Source: Leptospira chreensis
Lineage (GTDB): Bacteria; Spirochaetota; Leptospiria; Leptospirales; Leptospiraceae
Direction of reading: 5' to 3'
DNA length: 64,000 bases
Assembly (NCBI RefSeq): GCF_016919165.1
Contig: NZ_JAFFPS010000057.1
Span: forward strand, 124,001-188,000
Shown piece after piece: positions 48,699 through 59,290 of the stretch. Position numbers and translations under genes: made by a program. The notes beneath the pieces were generated by a model. It was given only the letters and a program-made list of their open reading frames with translations, searched no databases and had not been told where the DNA came from. Positions within the stretch are counted from its first letter, which is position 1; every line of letters starts with the position of its first letter.

Positions 48699-49179
48699 TC
48701 CTTGAATGATCTCATCCTTATTTTGAATTGTCAAGACGAGATTCTTTTCGAGTGAGTTTTCTCAATTTAGATAAGAAAATGGCGGTTATTTGAGAATGGC
48801 TCTCAAAGGATTGCCGATCGCAATTTCTCTTGAGTCACTTTTCTCAACTCCTGAAAAAGAAAAGTAAGGAGACTTCGAAAGCGATTGGAAAAGGAAATTC
48901 ACTGAAAAAAGTAACTGCCTTTCCCAATTCCAATCTACTAGCTTTGTCCCTGAAATCACTACCTGTCATTGGTTTCTCAGAACACAAACCGCATCTAAAT
49001 GTAAGAACCAACCAGTATAGCCTATCCAACCCCAAACTTCTCGATCTTCCATATTAGAATCTTTGCATTTTATATAAACGAATATACGCTATAACGAACT
49101 ATTCATCCGTAATAACGAAATCATCCTTGTCAGGATGCTCTCTGATTCCTTTGCTAAAAAGAAAGGAGTGAAACAGACT
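48699..49179. other. Intergenic region between divergent nuoA and the 49180 gene
   Basis: About 480 bp with no convincing gene; short frames at 48830-49057 (+) and 48844-49035 (-) oppose each other and lack domain-like sequence. The 100 bp before 49135 is AT-rich with TATATAA and TATAACG stretches, which may hold promoters. I cannot assign -35/-10 pairs with confidence. An upstream ATG at 49135 is in frame with the 49180 gene. Confidence 0.5.
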
Positions 49180-51565
49180 ATGTTTACAGAAACGAGACCC
49201 AGTTACAACCCCTACGAAATTTCCAGAGAATCACATGAGATTTTGGAATCATTCTCCTCTTTGGTTCTTTCTCCCCCTTCTGGAGATTTTTTCCAAACCC
49301 GAGTGTTACGGCTCGCCCATGTTTTCCACCTATCAGCTGTTTGGATCGCAGAATGGAAAAAAGATACGTCCCAGTTCCAAACCTTAGCCTTGGTACATTT
49401 AGGGGATCTTTCGGCCACACAAAACCTACAATGGGAAAATTGCCCCTTGTTCTGAGGTGATCGAAACAAAAACTTACTACCACACCACAGACCTGGAAGA
49501 AGGTTATCCCGGATTTCAATCGGTGTTACCCATCAAAGGAAATCATTATTTAGGATATCCATTGAAATCCAGATCAGGAGAAGTCATCGGGGTTGTGGCG
49601 ATTCTCAATCGCAAACATATCCCTCATCTGGACCGATTGATTCGAATTTTGGAATTACTCTCTGTACGAACTGCCCAGGAATTAGAAAGACGAAAATCAG
49701 ATACATACATTTCCCATGCTATTGAATCTGTTTACGCACTGAGTTACGCTTTAAAAGAAATTCATAGACTCACAACTTCTCATTTTGATTCCATTGAAGA
49801 TTTATTTTCCGGTTATCTCAAAACTGGATTGCAGTTGTTCCATTTTCCCGTGGGAATCATTAGCCAAATCAACCAAGATAAATATAAAATCGTACAGATA
49901 GAAGGTGACTCCAAAGAACTCAAAGCGGGAGAGACACTACGAATTGTTGATACGTTTTTTTCGAAAGCCAACCAAACAAAAAAAACAGAAGTGTATGAAG
50001 ATATTTTTTCTTCAGAAGACAACCTACAAAAGACGGCGTTGTTTAAGGAATATGGATTTGTAAAGTCCATCGAGGTTCCCATTTTGATTGATGGGAAAGT
50101 GGAAGGATCTATTGGATTTTTTTCTGAAGAAATTGGAGGAATGCCTATCGAAAATCATTTTATCGAAGTGATTGAGGTGATGAGTAGGAGTATAGCCCAT
50201 GAAATTGAAAAAAGAGAAGCAGCTGAAGAAATCAAAAGGATCAAACTCCACCAAGACGGGGATTATTATTTAACTTCCCTACTCGTAAAACCTTTAAGGG
50301 GAACGACCATTGAAAGTTCCAATGTTAAAATTGAATTTTTAACCAAACAGAAAAAGGAATTTTCCTTCCAAGGGAAACATGGAGAAATTGGAGGCGACCT
50401 TTGTGTAGCTCATACTGTCATCTTACGCGGAAAAAAACATACTGTATTTATCAACGCCGATGCCATGGGAAAATCTCTTCAGGGTGCCCCAGGAGCCCTT
50501 GTCCTCGGAGCTGTATTTCGATCCATCATCGAAAGAACAAAAAACAGAGAGGAATACCAAACCAAATATCCTGAACAGTGGTTACGCGAAGTATTCGATG
50601 AATTAAACAAAACTTTCGAAAGTTTTGATTATACTATGCTTGTTTCGTTAATTCTTGGTTTGGTGGAAGATGAGTCTGGATTATTATACTTTGTCAATGC
50701 AGAACATCCTCAATTAGTTTTATATAGAGATGGAATCGCAAGTTTTATCAAAACAAAATACAGTTACCTCAAAATCGGTGCCACCCTTCCTCAGGATCGG
50801 TTTGCCATCAATACCTTCCAATTACAAAAAGGGGACATTCTACTTGGTGGATCGGATGGAAAAGATGATATCTTGGTTCATGGTGCCTGCAGTGGAGACC
50901 ATTTCCTAAATACAGATGAAACATTATTTTTAGAACATGTGAGAAGAAAAGAAGGAGAACTTTCAGGAATTGTTCGGTCCATCCAACAAACTGGTGACCT
51001 TACAGATGACTTATCCCTTTTCCGATTGGAATTCACTCCAGAATCAGAGCGGGAACCATTCACAAACGGTGAAGGATTAGAACATATTTCCCAGTTCAAA
51101 CAAGAGATTCGAAAAGGGAATTTGAATGCGGCCCAAATTCTTTTGGAAAGTGCTTATGAACTAAACCATCGTAATTTGGAAGTATTACAAAGTTTGGTGA
51201 AGTTTCGAATTGCTAATCATGAATATGAACAAGCTGTCAAATACGGAGAAGAGTATTTGTCTTTAAAAGCAGATAGTAATCATATCCTCTTATCTTTATC
51301 ATTTGCGTATCAAAAATTAGGAAAGATCAATAAGGCAATTGAATATTCGGAAAGACTCATCCTTCGGGAACCACAACACCTAAAGAACACAACCCATTTG
51401 GCAGTTCTCTATGGCAAAAAAGGAGACTTTGAAAAGGCTAAGGAATTTTTAAACTTTGCTATCGAATCCACAAATGATAAAACCCAATTAGAGAAATTGG
51501 AAAAATATATGACTCGAATTGAACATGTCTATGCCAAACAAAAGAAAAAAGTTTTACTGGAATGA
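49180..51565 (+). pseudogene. GAF / SpoIIE-type phosphatase / TPR signalling protein, frameshifted
   Basis: The ATG at 49180 follows AAGGAG. The first frame (FFQTRVLRLAHVFHLSAVWIAEW...ENCPL) is the start of a GAF domain and stops at TGA 49453-49455. The next frame resumes as PCSEVIETKTYY, exactly what should follow NCP in a GAF domain, so one extra base in the CCCCTTG run near 49447 explains the break. Beyond lie a second GAF-like domain (about 130 to 290 residues into the second frame), a PP2C/SpoIIE-like domain (GEIGGDLC, NADAMGKSLQGAPGALVLG), and C-terminal TPR-like helices. It would be about 800 residues intact. A sequencing error, a real pseudogene and a start at 49457 are all possible. 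Confidence 0.75.
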
Positions 51566-51611
51566 GTTCAGAAACGAAGAAACGAGTTTAATAAAAGTAT
51601 ACAAAAGAATT

Positions 51612-52871
51612 TTATTTTGAATCGCCCCAAAGTTTTCGCAACTGGTCTTTTAAGTTTTTTTCCATTCCTTGGTTTGTGGGTTCATAGAACTGAGGTGGCG
51701 CGGGATAAAAGGAATCAGGAAAGTATTTTTCCCGAACAAAATGATCTGGATAGTCATGGGGATAATTATAATCTTTGCCAGCCCCTTCTTTCTTATGAGT
51801 GGCTGTGGGTGCATTTCGTAAATGGTTTGGGATTTGGAATTCTCTTTTTCTTTCCCGAACGAGTTGTAATGCTTTATCAATCGCCAAATAACTAGCATTA
51901 GACTTCGGAGCCGAAGCAAGGAAAGTAGTGCATTGTCCCAAAGGAATCCTTCCTTCTGGCATGCCTACTCGCTCTACTGCCTGCCAAGTAGCAATCGCAA
52001 GGGGAAGGGCATGGACACTGGCATTTCCCACATCTTCACTGGCAAAAATCACAAGTCGTCTGGCGATAAAAAGTGGATCTTCTCCCCCTTCAATCATCAA
52101 AGCTAAATAAAATAAAGCAGCATCCGGATCACTCCCGCGAAGGGATTTAATAAAAGCAGAGATGATATCATAATGGCTTTCACTATTCTTATCATAAAAG
52201 ATAACATTCTCCCCTAAAATCTCAGCCAACTTAGTTTCTGTGATCTGATCTGTTTCTTCTGTGGCATTAAGAATTCGTTCCAAATACCCGAGGAGTTTTC
52301 TAGCATCTCCTGAACTTCTGCGGAAGAGTTCTTTCTTTAAATCCTCAGGAAAAGTTCGTTTGTGGTTTAGTTTGGCCAGACAAGATTCAAAGATAAAATT
52401 TTCATCTGCTTCAGAAAGAGAAGTGAGCCTGTAAACAAGCATTCGCGAAAGGAGGGCTTTATTCACACGAAAACTAGGGTTTTCTGTGGTCGCAGCGATT
52501 AAAATGATCTCCCCTTCTTCTACAGCAGAGAGAAGTGCATCTTGTTGTGAAGAAGAAAACCTATGGATCTCATCTAAAAACAAAACAATGGTTCCTCGGC
52601 GTTTGGCTTCATCCAAAACTTCTCGCACTTCTTTTAGACCACTCGTCACACAACTCAAATAACGTTTTTCCAAACTCCAAGTTTGTGTGAGAAGATGGGC
52701 CAAAGTGGTTTTCCCTGATCCCGGGGGACCGTAAAACAGAATGGAGGTGGGTTTCGGAATGGATTTGAGAGATTGGACTACTTGGTTTTGGCCCACAAAC
52801 TCAGACCAATTTTTCGGTCGCACCGCATGGGCTAAGGGAACTTGTTTGTTTTGGGAAAAGAGGGAATCCAC
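51612..52871 (-). CDS. rarA: Replication-associated recombination protein RarA (MgsA)
   Basis: 419-residue AAA+ ATPase related to clamp loaders, GTG start. Walker A GPPGSGKT at residues 48-55, Walker B LFLDEIHRF near 97-105, sensor-1 ATTENPSF, and a C-terminal tetramerisation region with DYNYPHDYPDHFV. RarA acts at stalled forks and gaps with SSB. It starts one base after the stop of the small Cys gene. Confidence 0.94.
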   Translation of the reverse strand: MDSLFSQNKQVPLAHAVRPKNWSEFVGQNQVVQSLKSIPKPTSILFYGPPGSGKTTLAHLLTQTWSLEKRYLSCVTSGLKEVREVLDEAKRRGTIVLFLDEIHRFSSSQQDALLSAVEEGEIILIAATTENPSFRVNKALLSRMLVYRLTSLSEADENFIFESCLAKLNHKRTFPEDLKKELFRRSSGDARKLLGYLERILNATEETDQITETKLAEILGENVIFYDKNSESHYDIISAFIKSLRGSDPDAALFYLALMIEGGEDPLFIARRLVIFASEDVGNASVHALPLAIATWQAVERVGMPEGRIPLGQCTTFLASAPKSNASYLAIDKALQLVRERKREFQIPNHLRNAPTATHKKEGAGKDYNYPHDYPDHFVREKYFPDSFYPAPPQFYEPTNQGMEKNLKDQLRKLWGDSK

Positions 52872-52872
52872 C

Positions 52873-53094
52873 TTAAGTTTTTTCCAGTTCTTTTTTTACG
52901 GCCATATAACAATTATATATGGTTTCATTACAAACATCACAACCAGAATTACAACAAATGAGTGACCGCTCCGACACCTTTCCATCTACCAAATTTTTAA
53001 CAAAGGCAGCCGTTCTGTCCGGTAAAAAGAAAAACCTGACCTTCTCTAAGATCACTTCATCCACAGACCTTGGAAACAAACGTTCTTCTGACAT
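52873..53094 (-). CDS. Small Cys-rich cytoplasmic protein, unknown
   Basis: 73 residues, ATG directly abutting the VTT gene's TAG, one base before rarA's start. The centre holds CCNSGCDVCNETIYNC, five to six cysteines in a spacing that could bind zinc or an iron-sulphur cluster. No signal peptide. The tight packing supports a real gene; function not recognised. Confidence 0.6.
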   Translation of the reverse strand: MSEERLFPRSVDEVILEKVRFFFLPDRTAAFVKNLVDGKVSERSLICCNSGCDVCNETIYNCYMAVKKELEKT

Positions 53095-53679
53095 CTATCC
53101 CCCCGTGATCCATCCCAGATACATGGCGTAAAAATAAACAGTGACTCGCACAAAACGAAATAGGGAACCAAGTAAAAACAAAGAATAACGCATCTTAAAT
53201 GTTCCCACCGTATAAGCCATCCAAGAATACGGGATGGGTGTGAGAGCACTTAAAACCACGGCTCCAAATCCATATTTACGAAGGTAAGGAAGGAGTTTGT
53301 CTTCGTAATGCAAAACCATCTGTCTTCCCAAATGGAATTTCGGAATGAGATACAATCCAATAAAATAAGCGAGAGACCCACCGATGATACTTCCAATGGA
53401 CATAGAAAGAATGGTGAATAACGGGTCCATTTCTCCAGTGATGGCAAGCATCAAGAAAGCATCGGGCGGAACAAAGGCAGGAAGGCTATCTGAAAAGATC
53501 ATTCCAACAAAAAGCCCCCAATATCCAAAAATGCGAACAAAGTGTTCGCTAAATCCAAGAAGTTCTTTGCGAAAGAAAAAGGCCAATCCGAAAACAATCA
53601 CAAGCACAAGAACAATAGAAAGGATGGTTTGGAAGATGAGGTTGCGAAGGTTGATGGAAGTTTCTTTTTCTTTTGTCAT
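53095..53679 (-). CDS. VTT/DedA-family membrane protein
   Basis: 194 residues with a hydrophobic N-terminal helix (about 15-32) and the VTT (SNARE-associated) domain. Visible landmarks are FSDSLPAFVPPDAFL, GSIIGGSLAYFIGLYL and the later GFGAVVLSALTPIPYSWMAYTVGTFKM, matching the family's re-entrant loops. DedA proteins are implicated in lipid-carrier flipping and membrane homeostasis. Substrate not assignable. Confidence 0.83.
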   Translation of the reverse strand: MTKEKETSINLRNLIFQTILSIVLVLVIVFGLAFFFRKELLGFSEHFVRIFGYWGLFVGMIFSDSLPAFVPPDAFLMLAITGEMDPLFTILSMSIGSIIGGSLAYFIGLYLIPKFHLGRQMVLHYEDKLLPYLRKYGFGAVVLSALTPIPYSWMAYTVGTFKMRYSLFLLGSLFRFVRVTVYFYAMYLGWITGG

Positions 53680-53732
53680 AAAAATCTGATTTTAACTTTC
53701 GTTAGGTTTGCCTACTGAGGAAATGATAACCT

Positions 53733-54299
53733 TTAAGCTCCATTTTCTTTTCGAATGAGAATTCGGTTGGTTCGGATCCAATCTTCTACTTTGGTAATGG
53801 ATTCTTTGATGAGCGTATCCAAACTGTTTCGTTCTTCGGAATTAAAATTTTGCAAAACAAAATCTGCCACTTCCATCCCACCCTTTTCTGGTTTCCCTAC
53901 ACCAAACCGCAATCGGTGAAAGTCTTGAGAACCCAGTTTTGCGACTATATCCTTTAGTCCGTTGTGGCCCGCCGTTCCGCCGCCAATTTTATTTTTTATC
54001 TTACCAAAAGGTAGATCCACTTCATCTTGGATCACAAGAATTTGTGAGGGAGGGATTTTATATAAATTGGCAAGGGTTTGTGTGGCTTTCCCAGAAAGAT
54101 TCATAAATTCCATGGGTTTGAGAAGGTGAATTTTGTCCCCTTCCCCTGTATATGTGGTATCTAAATATTTTTTTGAATCTTTAAACGAAACACTGAAACT
54201 TGCAGCCAGTGCATCAAGAATCATAAAACCAATGTTATGGCGTGTGTTTTTGTATTTATCCCCTGGATTTCCAAGGCCAACAATGAGAAAATGAATCAT
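53733..54299 (-). CDS. pth: Peptidyl-tRNA hydrolase Pth
   Basis: 188 residues. Releases tRNA from prematurely dropped peptidyl-tRNA. The N-terminal VGLGNPGDKYKNTRHNIGF carries Asn11 and catalytic His21. The central EFMNLSGKA and the QDEVDLPFGKI plus GGTAGHNGLKDI segments complete the active site. Start overlaps the cimA stop by four bases. Confidence 0.95.
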   Translation of the reverse strand: MIHFLIVGLGNPGDKYKNTRHNIGFMILDALAASFSVSFKDSKKYLDTTYTGEGDKIHLLKPMEFMNLSGKATQTLANLYKIPPSQILVIQDEVDLPFGKIKNKIGGGTAGHNGLKDIVAKLGSQDFHRLRFGVGKPEKGGMEVADFVLQNFNSEERNSLDTLIKESITKVEDWIRTNRILIRKENGA

Positions 54300-55831
54300 A
54301 CGTTTCCGAGTAAAATATGTAACAATCGTTCCGTGGCTTTAACGGCAGCCACTTGTTGGTCAGAGTCGATTCCTATCGTGCGGATGGGATGGGTATCTCC
54401 CTCCCCTTTCCCAGTAATGCCAGGTTCGACAAGGGCATTGGGATTGCCCCCGGGAGGAATCCTCACTTCATAGTCATAAAGTTTGGGAATTTGAATATTC
54501 AATTCTTTTAAAATTTTACCAAGGGCATTCATAAAGGCATCGTATCCACCATCACCAAATCCACTGGCTTCAAAATACTTTCCTTGGTAATTGACCTTTA
54601 CTTCGGCTTTGGGTTTCACACCAATTCCACTGGTCACAGTGCAGGTTTCGATCCGGAAACTGGCTTCCAAATTTTCCCCAGTAATGTCAGAGATGATATA
54701 AGGTAAATCTTCTTTGGTGACGGTCTTATTTTGATCCCCCAGTTCAATCACTCGTTCCAAAACTTTTTTTTCAATTTCGGGTGAAAGAACCATTCCCAAC
54801 TGCTTTAAGTTCTCTGTGATACTGGCCTTACCAGCTAACTTCCCTAATGCGTATACTCGGGATCGCCCAAACCTTTCTGGCAAAATGGGATTGGCATATA
54901 AATTTCCTTTTTTGTCACCATCAGCATGAACCCCTGCTGTTTGTGTGAAAACATCTTCCCCCACAATTGGACGATTGTCTGAAATTCGTTTGCCGGAAAA
55001 AACTTCCACAAGCCTTGAGGCATTGGTGATTTCTCTTTCGACAACGGAAGTTCGATATTTTGTTTTGTCATGCAAAGCCGTGACCACAGCTTCTAAGGGT
55101 GAGTTTCCGGCCCTTTCCCCCAGTCCATTCACAGCCACATGAAGGCCACGAACCCCAGCCTCTACGGCTTCCAAACAATTGGCAACGGCCAAATCATAAT
55201 CATTATGGCCATGAAACTCAAACCAAAGTTTGGGGAATTCTTTTACTAAGTCAGTGATAGCAGTTCGCACTTCTCGGGGTGACAATACACCGAGTGTATC
55301 AGCTAAATAAAATCGGCTGACAGGAAATTTGGAGACAACACTCAAATATTCTAAAACATAATCGCGGGAATGAGTGTATCCATTGGACCAATCTTCTAAA
55401 TAAACATTCACTGTAATTCCTGCGGCCGCAGCGTATTCTACAGTTTTTTGGATGTCAGAGAAATGTTCTGTTGGAGTTTTTCGTAGTTGGTTTGTTAGAT
55501 GATTGAGTGACCCTTTTGTCAAAAGGTTAAGGACTCGAACTCCCGTTCCCTTCATCCATTCTACGGTTTTATCATAATCAACAAATCCTAAAATTTCAAT
55601 CCGGTTCTGAAGCCCTTCCGACTTGGCCCAATCTACAATTTTTTTTACAGCTTCAAATTCACCGGGAGATACACGAGCACTGGCGATTTCCACTCGATCG
55701 GTTTTTAAGTCTTTTAATAGATGTTTGGTGATATTGAGTTTTTGCTGCCAAGAAAAAGACACACCATTGGTTTGTTCCCCGTCTCGCAAAGTGACGTCCA
55801 GGATTTCTATAGAATGGTTTAATTCAGTCAT
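54296..55831 (-). CDS. cimA: (R)-citramalate synthase CimA
   Basis: 511 residues from ATG at 55831 (MTELNHS), overlapping the Smr gene's stop by four. Condenses acetyl-CoA with pyruvate to citramalate, first step of the threonine-independent isoleucine pathway. The catalytic TIM barrel has LDVTLRDGEQTNG and FEFHGHNDYDLAVAN (metal His pair), and NLLTKGS. The C-terminal allosteric domain begins after about residue 380 and would bind isoleucine. From memory the sequence is strikingly close to the structurally studied L. interrogans enzyme throughout, which also supports the genus assignment. Confidence 0.94.
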   Translation of the reverse strand: MTELNHSIEILDVTLRDGEQTNGVSFSWQQKLNITKHLLKDLKTDRVEIASARVSPGEFEAVKKIVDWAKSEGLQNRIEILGFVDYDKTVEWMKGTGVRVLNLLTKGSLNHLTNQLRKTPTEHFSDIQKTVEYAAAAGITVNVYLEDWSNGYTHSRDYVLEYLSVVSKFPVSRFYLADTLGVLSPREVRTAITDLVKEFPKLWFEFHGHNDYDLAVANCLEAVEAGVRGLHVAVNGLGERAGNSPLEAVVTALHDKTKYRTSVVEREITNASRLVEVFSGKRISDNRPIVGEDVFTQTAGVHADGDKKGNLYANPILPERFGRSRVYALGKLAGKASITENLKQLGMVLSPEIEKKVLERVIELGDQNKTVTKEDLPYIISDITGENLEASFRIETCTVTSGIGVKPKAEVKVNYQGKYFEASGFGDGGYDAFMNALGKILKELNIQIPKLYDYEVRIPPGGNPNALVEPGITGKGEGDTHPIRTIGIDSDQQVAAVKATERLLHILLGNV

Positions 55832-56103
55832 GATTTCAATCGTTTGATGTATTCTTTGGACGGAGCGAGAATTTCCACAATCGTTGCGCCCGGGTTGGAC
55901 CGAAACATCGGATCGGTCTCCACTAATTTCAGAAAATCGCAAGTCGCTACGTAGTCAATCGCCATTCGCCGAAGGATTCCTTCGCCAATTCCATGTAAGA
56001 TCTCTACATAGGATTCCCCGTCCATAAAAGCATCATGGAGTTCCCGCTCGAGTTTGATACGAGCTTCTTCAAATCGGAGTTTGCGGATGTAGATGGTACG
56101 CAC
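55828..56103 (-). CDS. Small stand-alone Smr-domain protein
   Basis: 91 residues. The core EILHGIGEGILRRM matches the Smr motif HGxGxGxLR of MutS2 C-terminal nuclease/nicking domains. The upstream LDLHG-type motif is replaced by IRKLRFEEA, so the second conserved element is weak. It precedes cimA with a four-base overlap. Activity (nicking or RNA cleavage) is uncertain. Confidence 0.8.
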   Translation of the reverse strand: MRTIYIRKLRFEEARIKLERELHDAFMDGESYVEILHGIGEGILRRMAIDYVATCDFLKLVETDPMFRSNPGATIVEILAPSKEYIKRLKS

Positions 56104-56124
56104 CTTAAGTCCAGAAAATGGGAC

Positions 56125-56541
56125 TTAGGTCAAATTGCAACAGAAACGAACGGCATCTAGTAGTTCTCTGGTATTCCAAGGTTTGGAAAAAATAGCGTAG
56201 GTTTTTGCCTCTTCTTTGACACGGTTGATGGCATCGCGATCAGCATGACCCGAGATGAGGATGGACTTAATTTGTGGGTATTTTTGGTGAACCTGGATGA
56301 GAAACTCATCGCCCCGCATTCCCGGCATGAGCCAATCCGACAGGATGAGAATGACTTCCACTCCCGAACTACAAAGATCATCGATGACTTCCATTGCTTC
56401 TTCGGGATTTTGGGCAGTTTCGTACGTGTAACTCCCACCAATCTCGCGTTTTAGTTCTTGTACGAGGGAAAGAAGAAGAATAGGCTCGTCATCCACACAT
56501 AGGATTGCGTTTTTCTCATGTTGTAGCTGCGTAATATTCAA
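56125..56541 (-). CDS. Single-domain response regulator
   Basis: 138 residues, a receiver domain only with no output domain. Acidic pocket CVDDEP (Asp17, Asp18), phospho-acceptor Asp69 (LSDWLMPG), and Lys120 (FSKPW). ISGHAD gives the Ser/Thr switch position. It begins within the end of the histidine kinase gene (four-base overlap), making them a likely pair, even though the kinase lacks its own His. Confidence 0.9.
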   Translation of the reverse strand: MNITQLQHEKNAILCVDDEPILLLSLVQELKREIGGSYTYETAQNPEEAMEVIDDLCSSGVEVILILSDWLMPGMRGDEFLIQVHQKYPQIKSILISGHADRDAINRVKEEAKTYAIFSKPWNTRELLDAVRFCCNLT

Positions 56542-59270
56542 TCTCTTTCCCCTTCTTGTGCTTTTGGCAAATAAACTCTAAATTCCGTACCCATATCATC
56601 TGACGAAAATTCTATGGTACCCTTCATTTTTTCTACGATTTGTTTACAAATGTCAAGCCCAAGCCCAATGCCTTCGCCATGTTTTTTTGTAGTGAAAAAA
56701 GGTAAGAAGATCTTATCGTGAATTTCAGGGGCAATCCCTTTTCCTGTATCATGGATAGCAGTGATCACAAAATTTGTATTGGAAGTCACAGAGATTTTTA
56801 TTTTTCCCTTATAGTCCATTGCTTGTAAGGCATTGTTAATGAGATTGATCCAAACTTGATTGAGTTTATCTCTTTCCGCCAAACAATAATCAGCTGTTGT
56901 ATAAAACTTGGTAATTTCCACATCGTTTTTAATTTTTGTTTGGTATAAGGTAAGAATAGAATCGAGTTCTGTAGGGATATGAACATTTTGAAAATTTGTT
57001 TCTGTTTCCGAACGATCAGTGTATAAATAATGTTTGAGTGCATTCACAACATGAGAGGCTTTTTCTGTAGCTGTTTGTACAATATAAACCAAACGATACA
57101 AACTCCCCAAAATAAGTACGTTTTGTAATATAATTCCAGACTTTGGTTTTTTCAAAATTTTTAAAAGTGGATCTTCTAATTGTAAAATACCAAGAGAAGT
57201 CAAATCTTCAATGATCTCTTCTGGATTTTCGATTTGATGGGAATTTAAAATTCCCAATCGTTCTTTTTTTTCCGCACGACTGAGTAAACCGGAATTACGA
57301 GAACCAAAAGATACACCCATCTGTAATAGGTGACGAAAGTCTTCTCTTTCCGAAAGATTCAAAGATTCTAAAAAATCAGGAATATTGATAATAAAATTTT
57401 TAATGAATACTGAAATAACCCGCACACTGGATGTAATCGCACCCAGGGGAGTATTCAATACAAGAGTGATCCCAGCAGCAAATTGACCGAGAGCAGCCAA
57501 TTTTTCGCTCATAAGAAGTTGGGTTTGTGTTTTATGTAAATCGATTAGGATTTTTTCTTTTGTCTCAATCATCTCGACAAGACTACGATTGCTTTCGATG
57601 AGAGCTTCCGTCCTTTGCCCAATTTTTTCTTCTAAATTAGAATTGGTTTCCATCACCAAACGTTGGCTTTCTTCCACACGTTTGAAACTTTGTTTGAGCT
57701 CCGAAGACATAAAACGTAAGGCTTCTGACAGGTCTTTGAGTTCGGCAATCATACTCTCACCCACCGGAATGTCCCAATCACCGCGAGCGAGTGATTTCGA
57801 TGCTTTGGCAAAAGAGAGGACAGGTCTTGTCACAAACTCTGCAACCACAATGGCCAGGACCAAACTGAGAAGAATCGCCCAAGCAAAAACCATAGCCGAT
57901 TCACTATTTCCGGAAATCACGCCACTCAAATAAAAAGAATATGGAAACAAAGTAATGAGGTATGTTTTTTCTTTTAAGTTAGGATGGGTATAGATGGTGA
58001 CCATCGCATTCCAGTTCTCGCGAGAGAGTGGTTTTCTTGTGAGTATGGCAAGACTATCTGTTTTTTCTGAAGTATTAATTTCGTTACCGAGTTTCTTTAG
58101 TTCCACTCTGACTGTTTCGAGTAATCTTGTTTTACCAACCTCAGAAGATAAAGAGGCCAATGGATTCAAATGTTCATCCAGTAAAAATACACGACCATGA
58201 GTATTAACTTTGGAAACATCCAGAACTTCAATGAGTCCAGGCGTATCATAACTTTTTTTAGAAGAGATGGCTATCTCAGATAAATACCGATCCAAACTCA
58301 GGTTGATATTTTTGGACCATTGTCTATGTAAAACTTCCACCATCTGGTAGGCAGACCCTTCTGCATTTTTTAATGTTACGTAAGCGGTGACACCCACCAA
58401 AAATAAAACCAAACAGACGAAAGGTGTCACTATGAAAAGTTGTAACGAAATACCTGTCCGTATTTCTAAGTCGGGTTGTAAGGTTTCGAATTCGTCTGGT
58501 CCCGACTTCCAAATGGTGATTGGTTCTGAAAGGGTGACTTCTTTGACTTGGTCTGGAACCTCAGCCCAAAAAAATCCCAACCTTCTTACCAGCGGGAAAA
58601 CAAACACCATGGCGAAAGGAGCTAAAATCCAAGTGATTCCCGTTGTGAATAGTAGGGCCGAACTAATTGTATGGTAAGAGATTTCGGCACCAAATTGTTC
58701 CGAACACAAATACCCCCACAAAAAAGGTTCGAGGATCAAAAACAAAATTACAAATAAAAGATAATACACCCATATGCGAAACTTACGAAAGTCAGGTGAC
58801 TTACCTATCATTTGGTAGGACAACCAAAACAAACTGGGATTGATAAAGTAACCGGGTAACCAGTCCCAGAGAAATTCGGGAGGGACTCCTTCAATCAAAT
58901 CGGAAAGTCCGTAAGCAAAGGGCACAGCAAGGAGAGCCGGGTATCCAAAAAAATTCAAACAAAGAAAAACAGAGAGGTCTTTGAGACTTTCAAGGGTTTG
59001 TGCTCCCGGGATGAGGACAATGGAACTCCCCAAATACCCAGTCAGAAAGATGGAAACAAAGGTGATGAGAAACCAGTAGAAACTAGTTAAGTTCCAATTC
59101 CAAACCTCACGAGAAATGCGAAATGTTTTTCCGTTTCGAAAGGTAAATCCAGTGAATGCAAATATCGAAATGATAGATCCGAGTAAAAAAGAGAACCGGC
59201 CCCAAACCTCCAAAATGGGTAATGGGATGTTGGAAACAAGATGTTCGATCCAAACAATGATCTCGGCCAT
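56538..59270 (-). CDS. Membrane sensor histidine kinase lacking the phospho-acceptor His
   Basis: 910 residues. The N-terminal half has about seven hydrophobic helices (residues 15-245), another TM near 275-300, an extracytoplasmic sensor region (about 300-450), a TM at about 455-475, then HAMP ([20 protein letters not shown]) and a coiled coil. The dimerisation motif reads [22 protein letters not shown], with Leu603 (codon CTT at 57462-57464) where family members have His. The HATPase domain is intact: [12 protein letters not shown] (N box), DTGKGIAP (G1), [15 protein letters not shown] (F/G2). A long insertion (about 640-780) separates the two domains. Confidence 0.88.
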   Translation of the reverse strand: MAEIIVWIEHLVSNIPLPILEVWGRFSFLLGSIISIFAFTGFTFRNGKTFRISREVWNWNLTSFYWFLITFVSIFLTGYLGSSIVLIPGAQTLESLKDLSVFLCLNFFGYPALLAVPFAYGLSDLIEGVPPEFLWDWLPGYFINPSLFWLSYQMIGKSPDFRKFRIWVYYLLFVILFLILEPFLWGYLCSEQFGAEISYHTISSALLFTTGITWILAPFAMVFVFPLVRRLGFFWAEVPDQVKEVTLSEPITIWKSGPDEFETLQPDLEIRTGISLQLFIVTPFVCLVLFLVGVTAYVTLKNAEGSAYQMVEVLHRQWSKNINLSLDRYLSEIAISSKKSYDTPGLIEVLDVSKVNTHGRVFLLDEHLNPLASLSSEVGKTRLLETVRVELKKLGNEINTSEKTDSLAILTRKPLSRENWNAMVTIYTHPNLKEKTYLITLFPYSFYLSGVISGNSESAMVFAWAILLSLVLAIVVAEFVTRPVLSFAKASKSLARGDWDIPVGESMIAELKDLSEALRFMSSELKQSFKRVEESQRLVMETNSNLEEKIGQRTEALIESNRSLVEMIETKEKILIDLHKTQTQLLMSEKLAALGQFAAGITLVLNTPLGAITSSVRVISVFIKNFIINIPDFLESLNLSEREDFRHLLQMGVSFGSRNSGLLSRAEKKERLGILNSHQIENPEEIIEDLTSLGILQLEDPLLKILKKPKSGIILQNVLILGSLYRLVYIVQTATEKASHVVNALKHYLYTDRSETETNFQNVHIPTELDSILTLYQTKIKNDVEITKFYTTADYCLAERDKLNQVWINLINNALQAMDYKGKIKISVTSNTNFVITAIHDTGKGIAPEIHDKIFLPFFTTKKHGEGIGLGLDICKQIVEKMKGTIEFSSDDMGTEFRVYLPKAQEGERD

Positions 59271-59290
59271 AGCCCGTGAATCGTAGCGAA

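Noticed and set aside
48830..49057. Two short opposing frames in the nuoA upstream region
   Set aside because: They overlap each other on opposite strands, show no recognisable domain and have no convincing start context.
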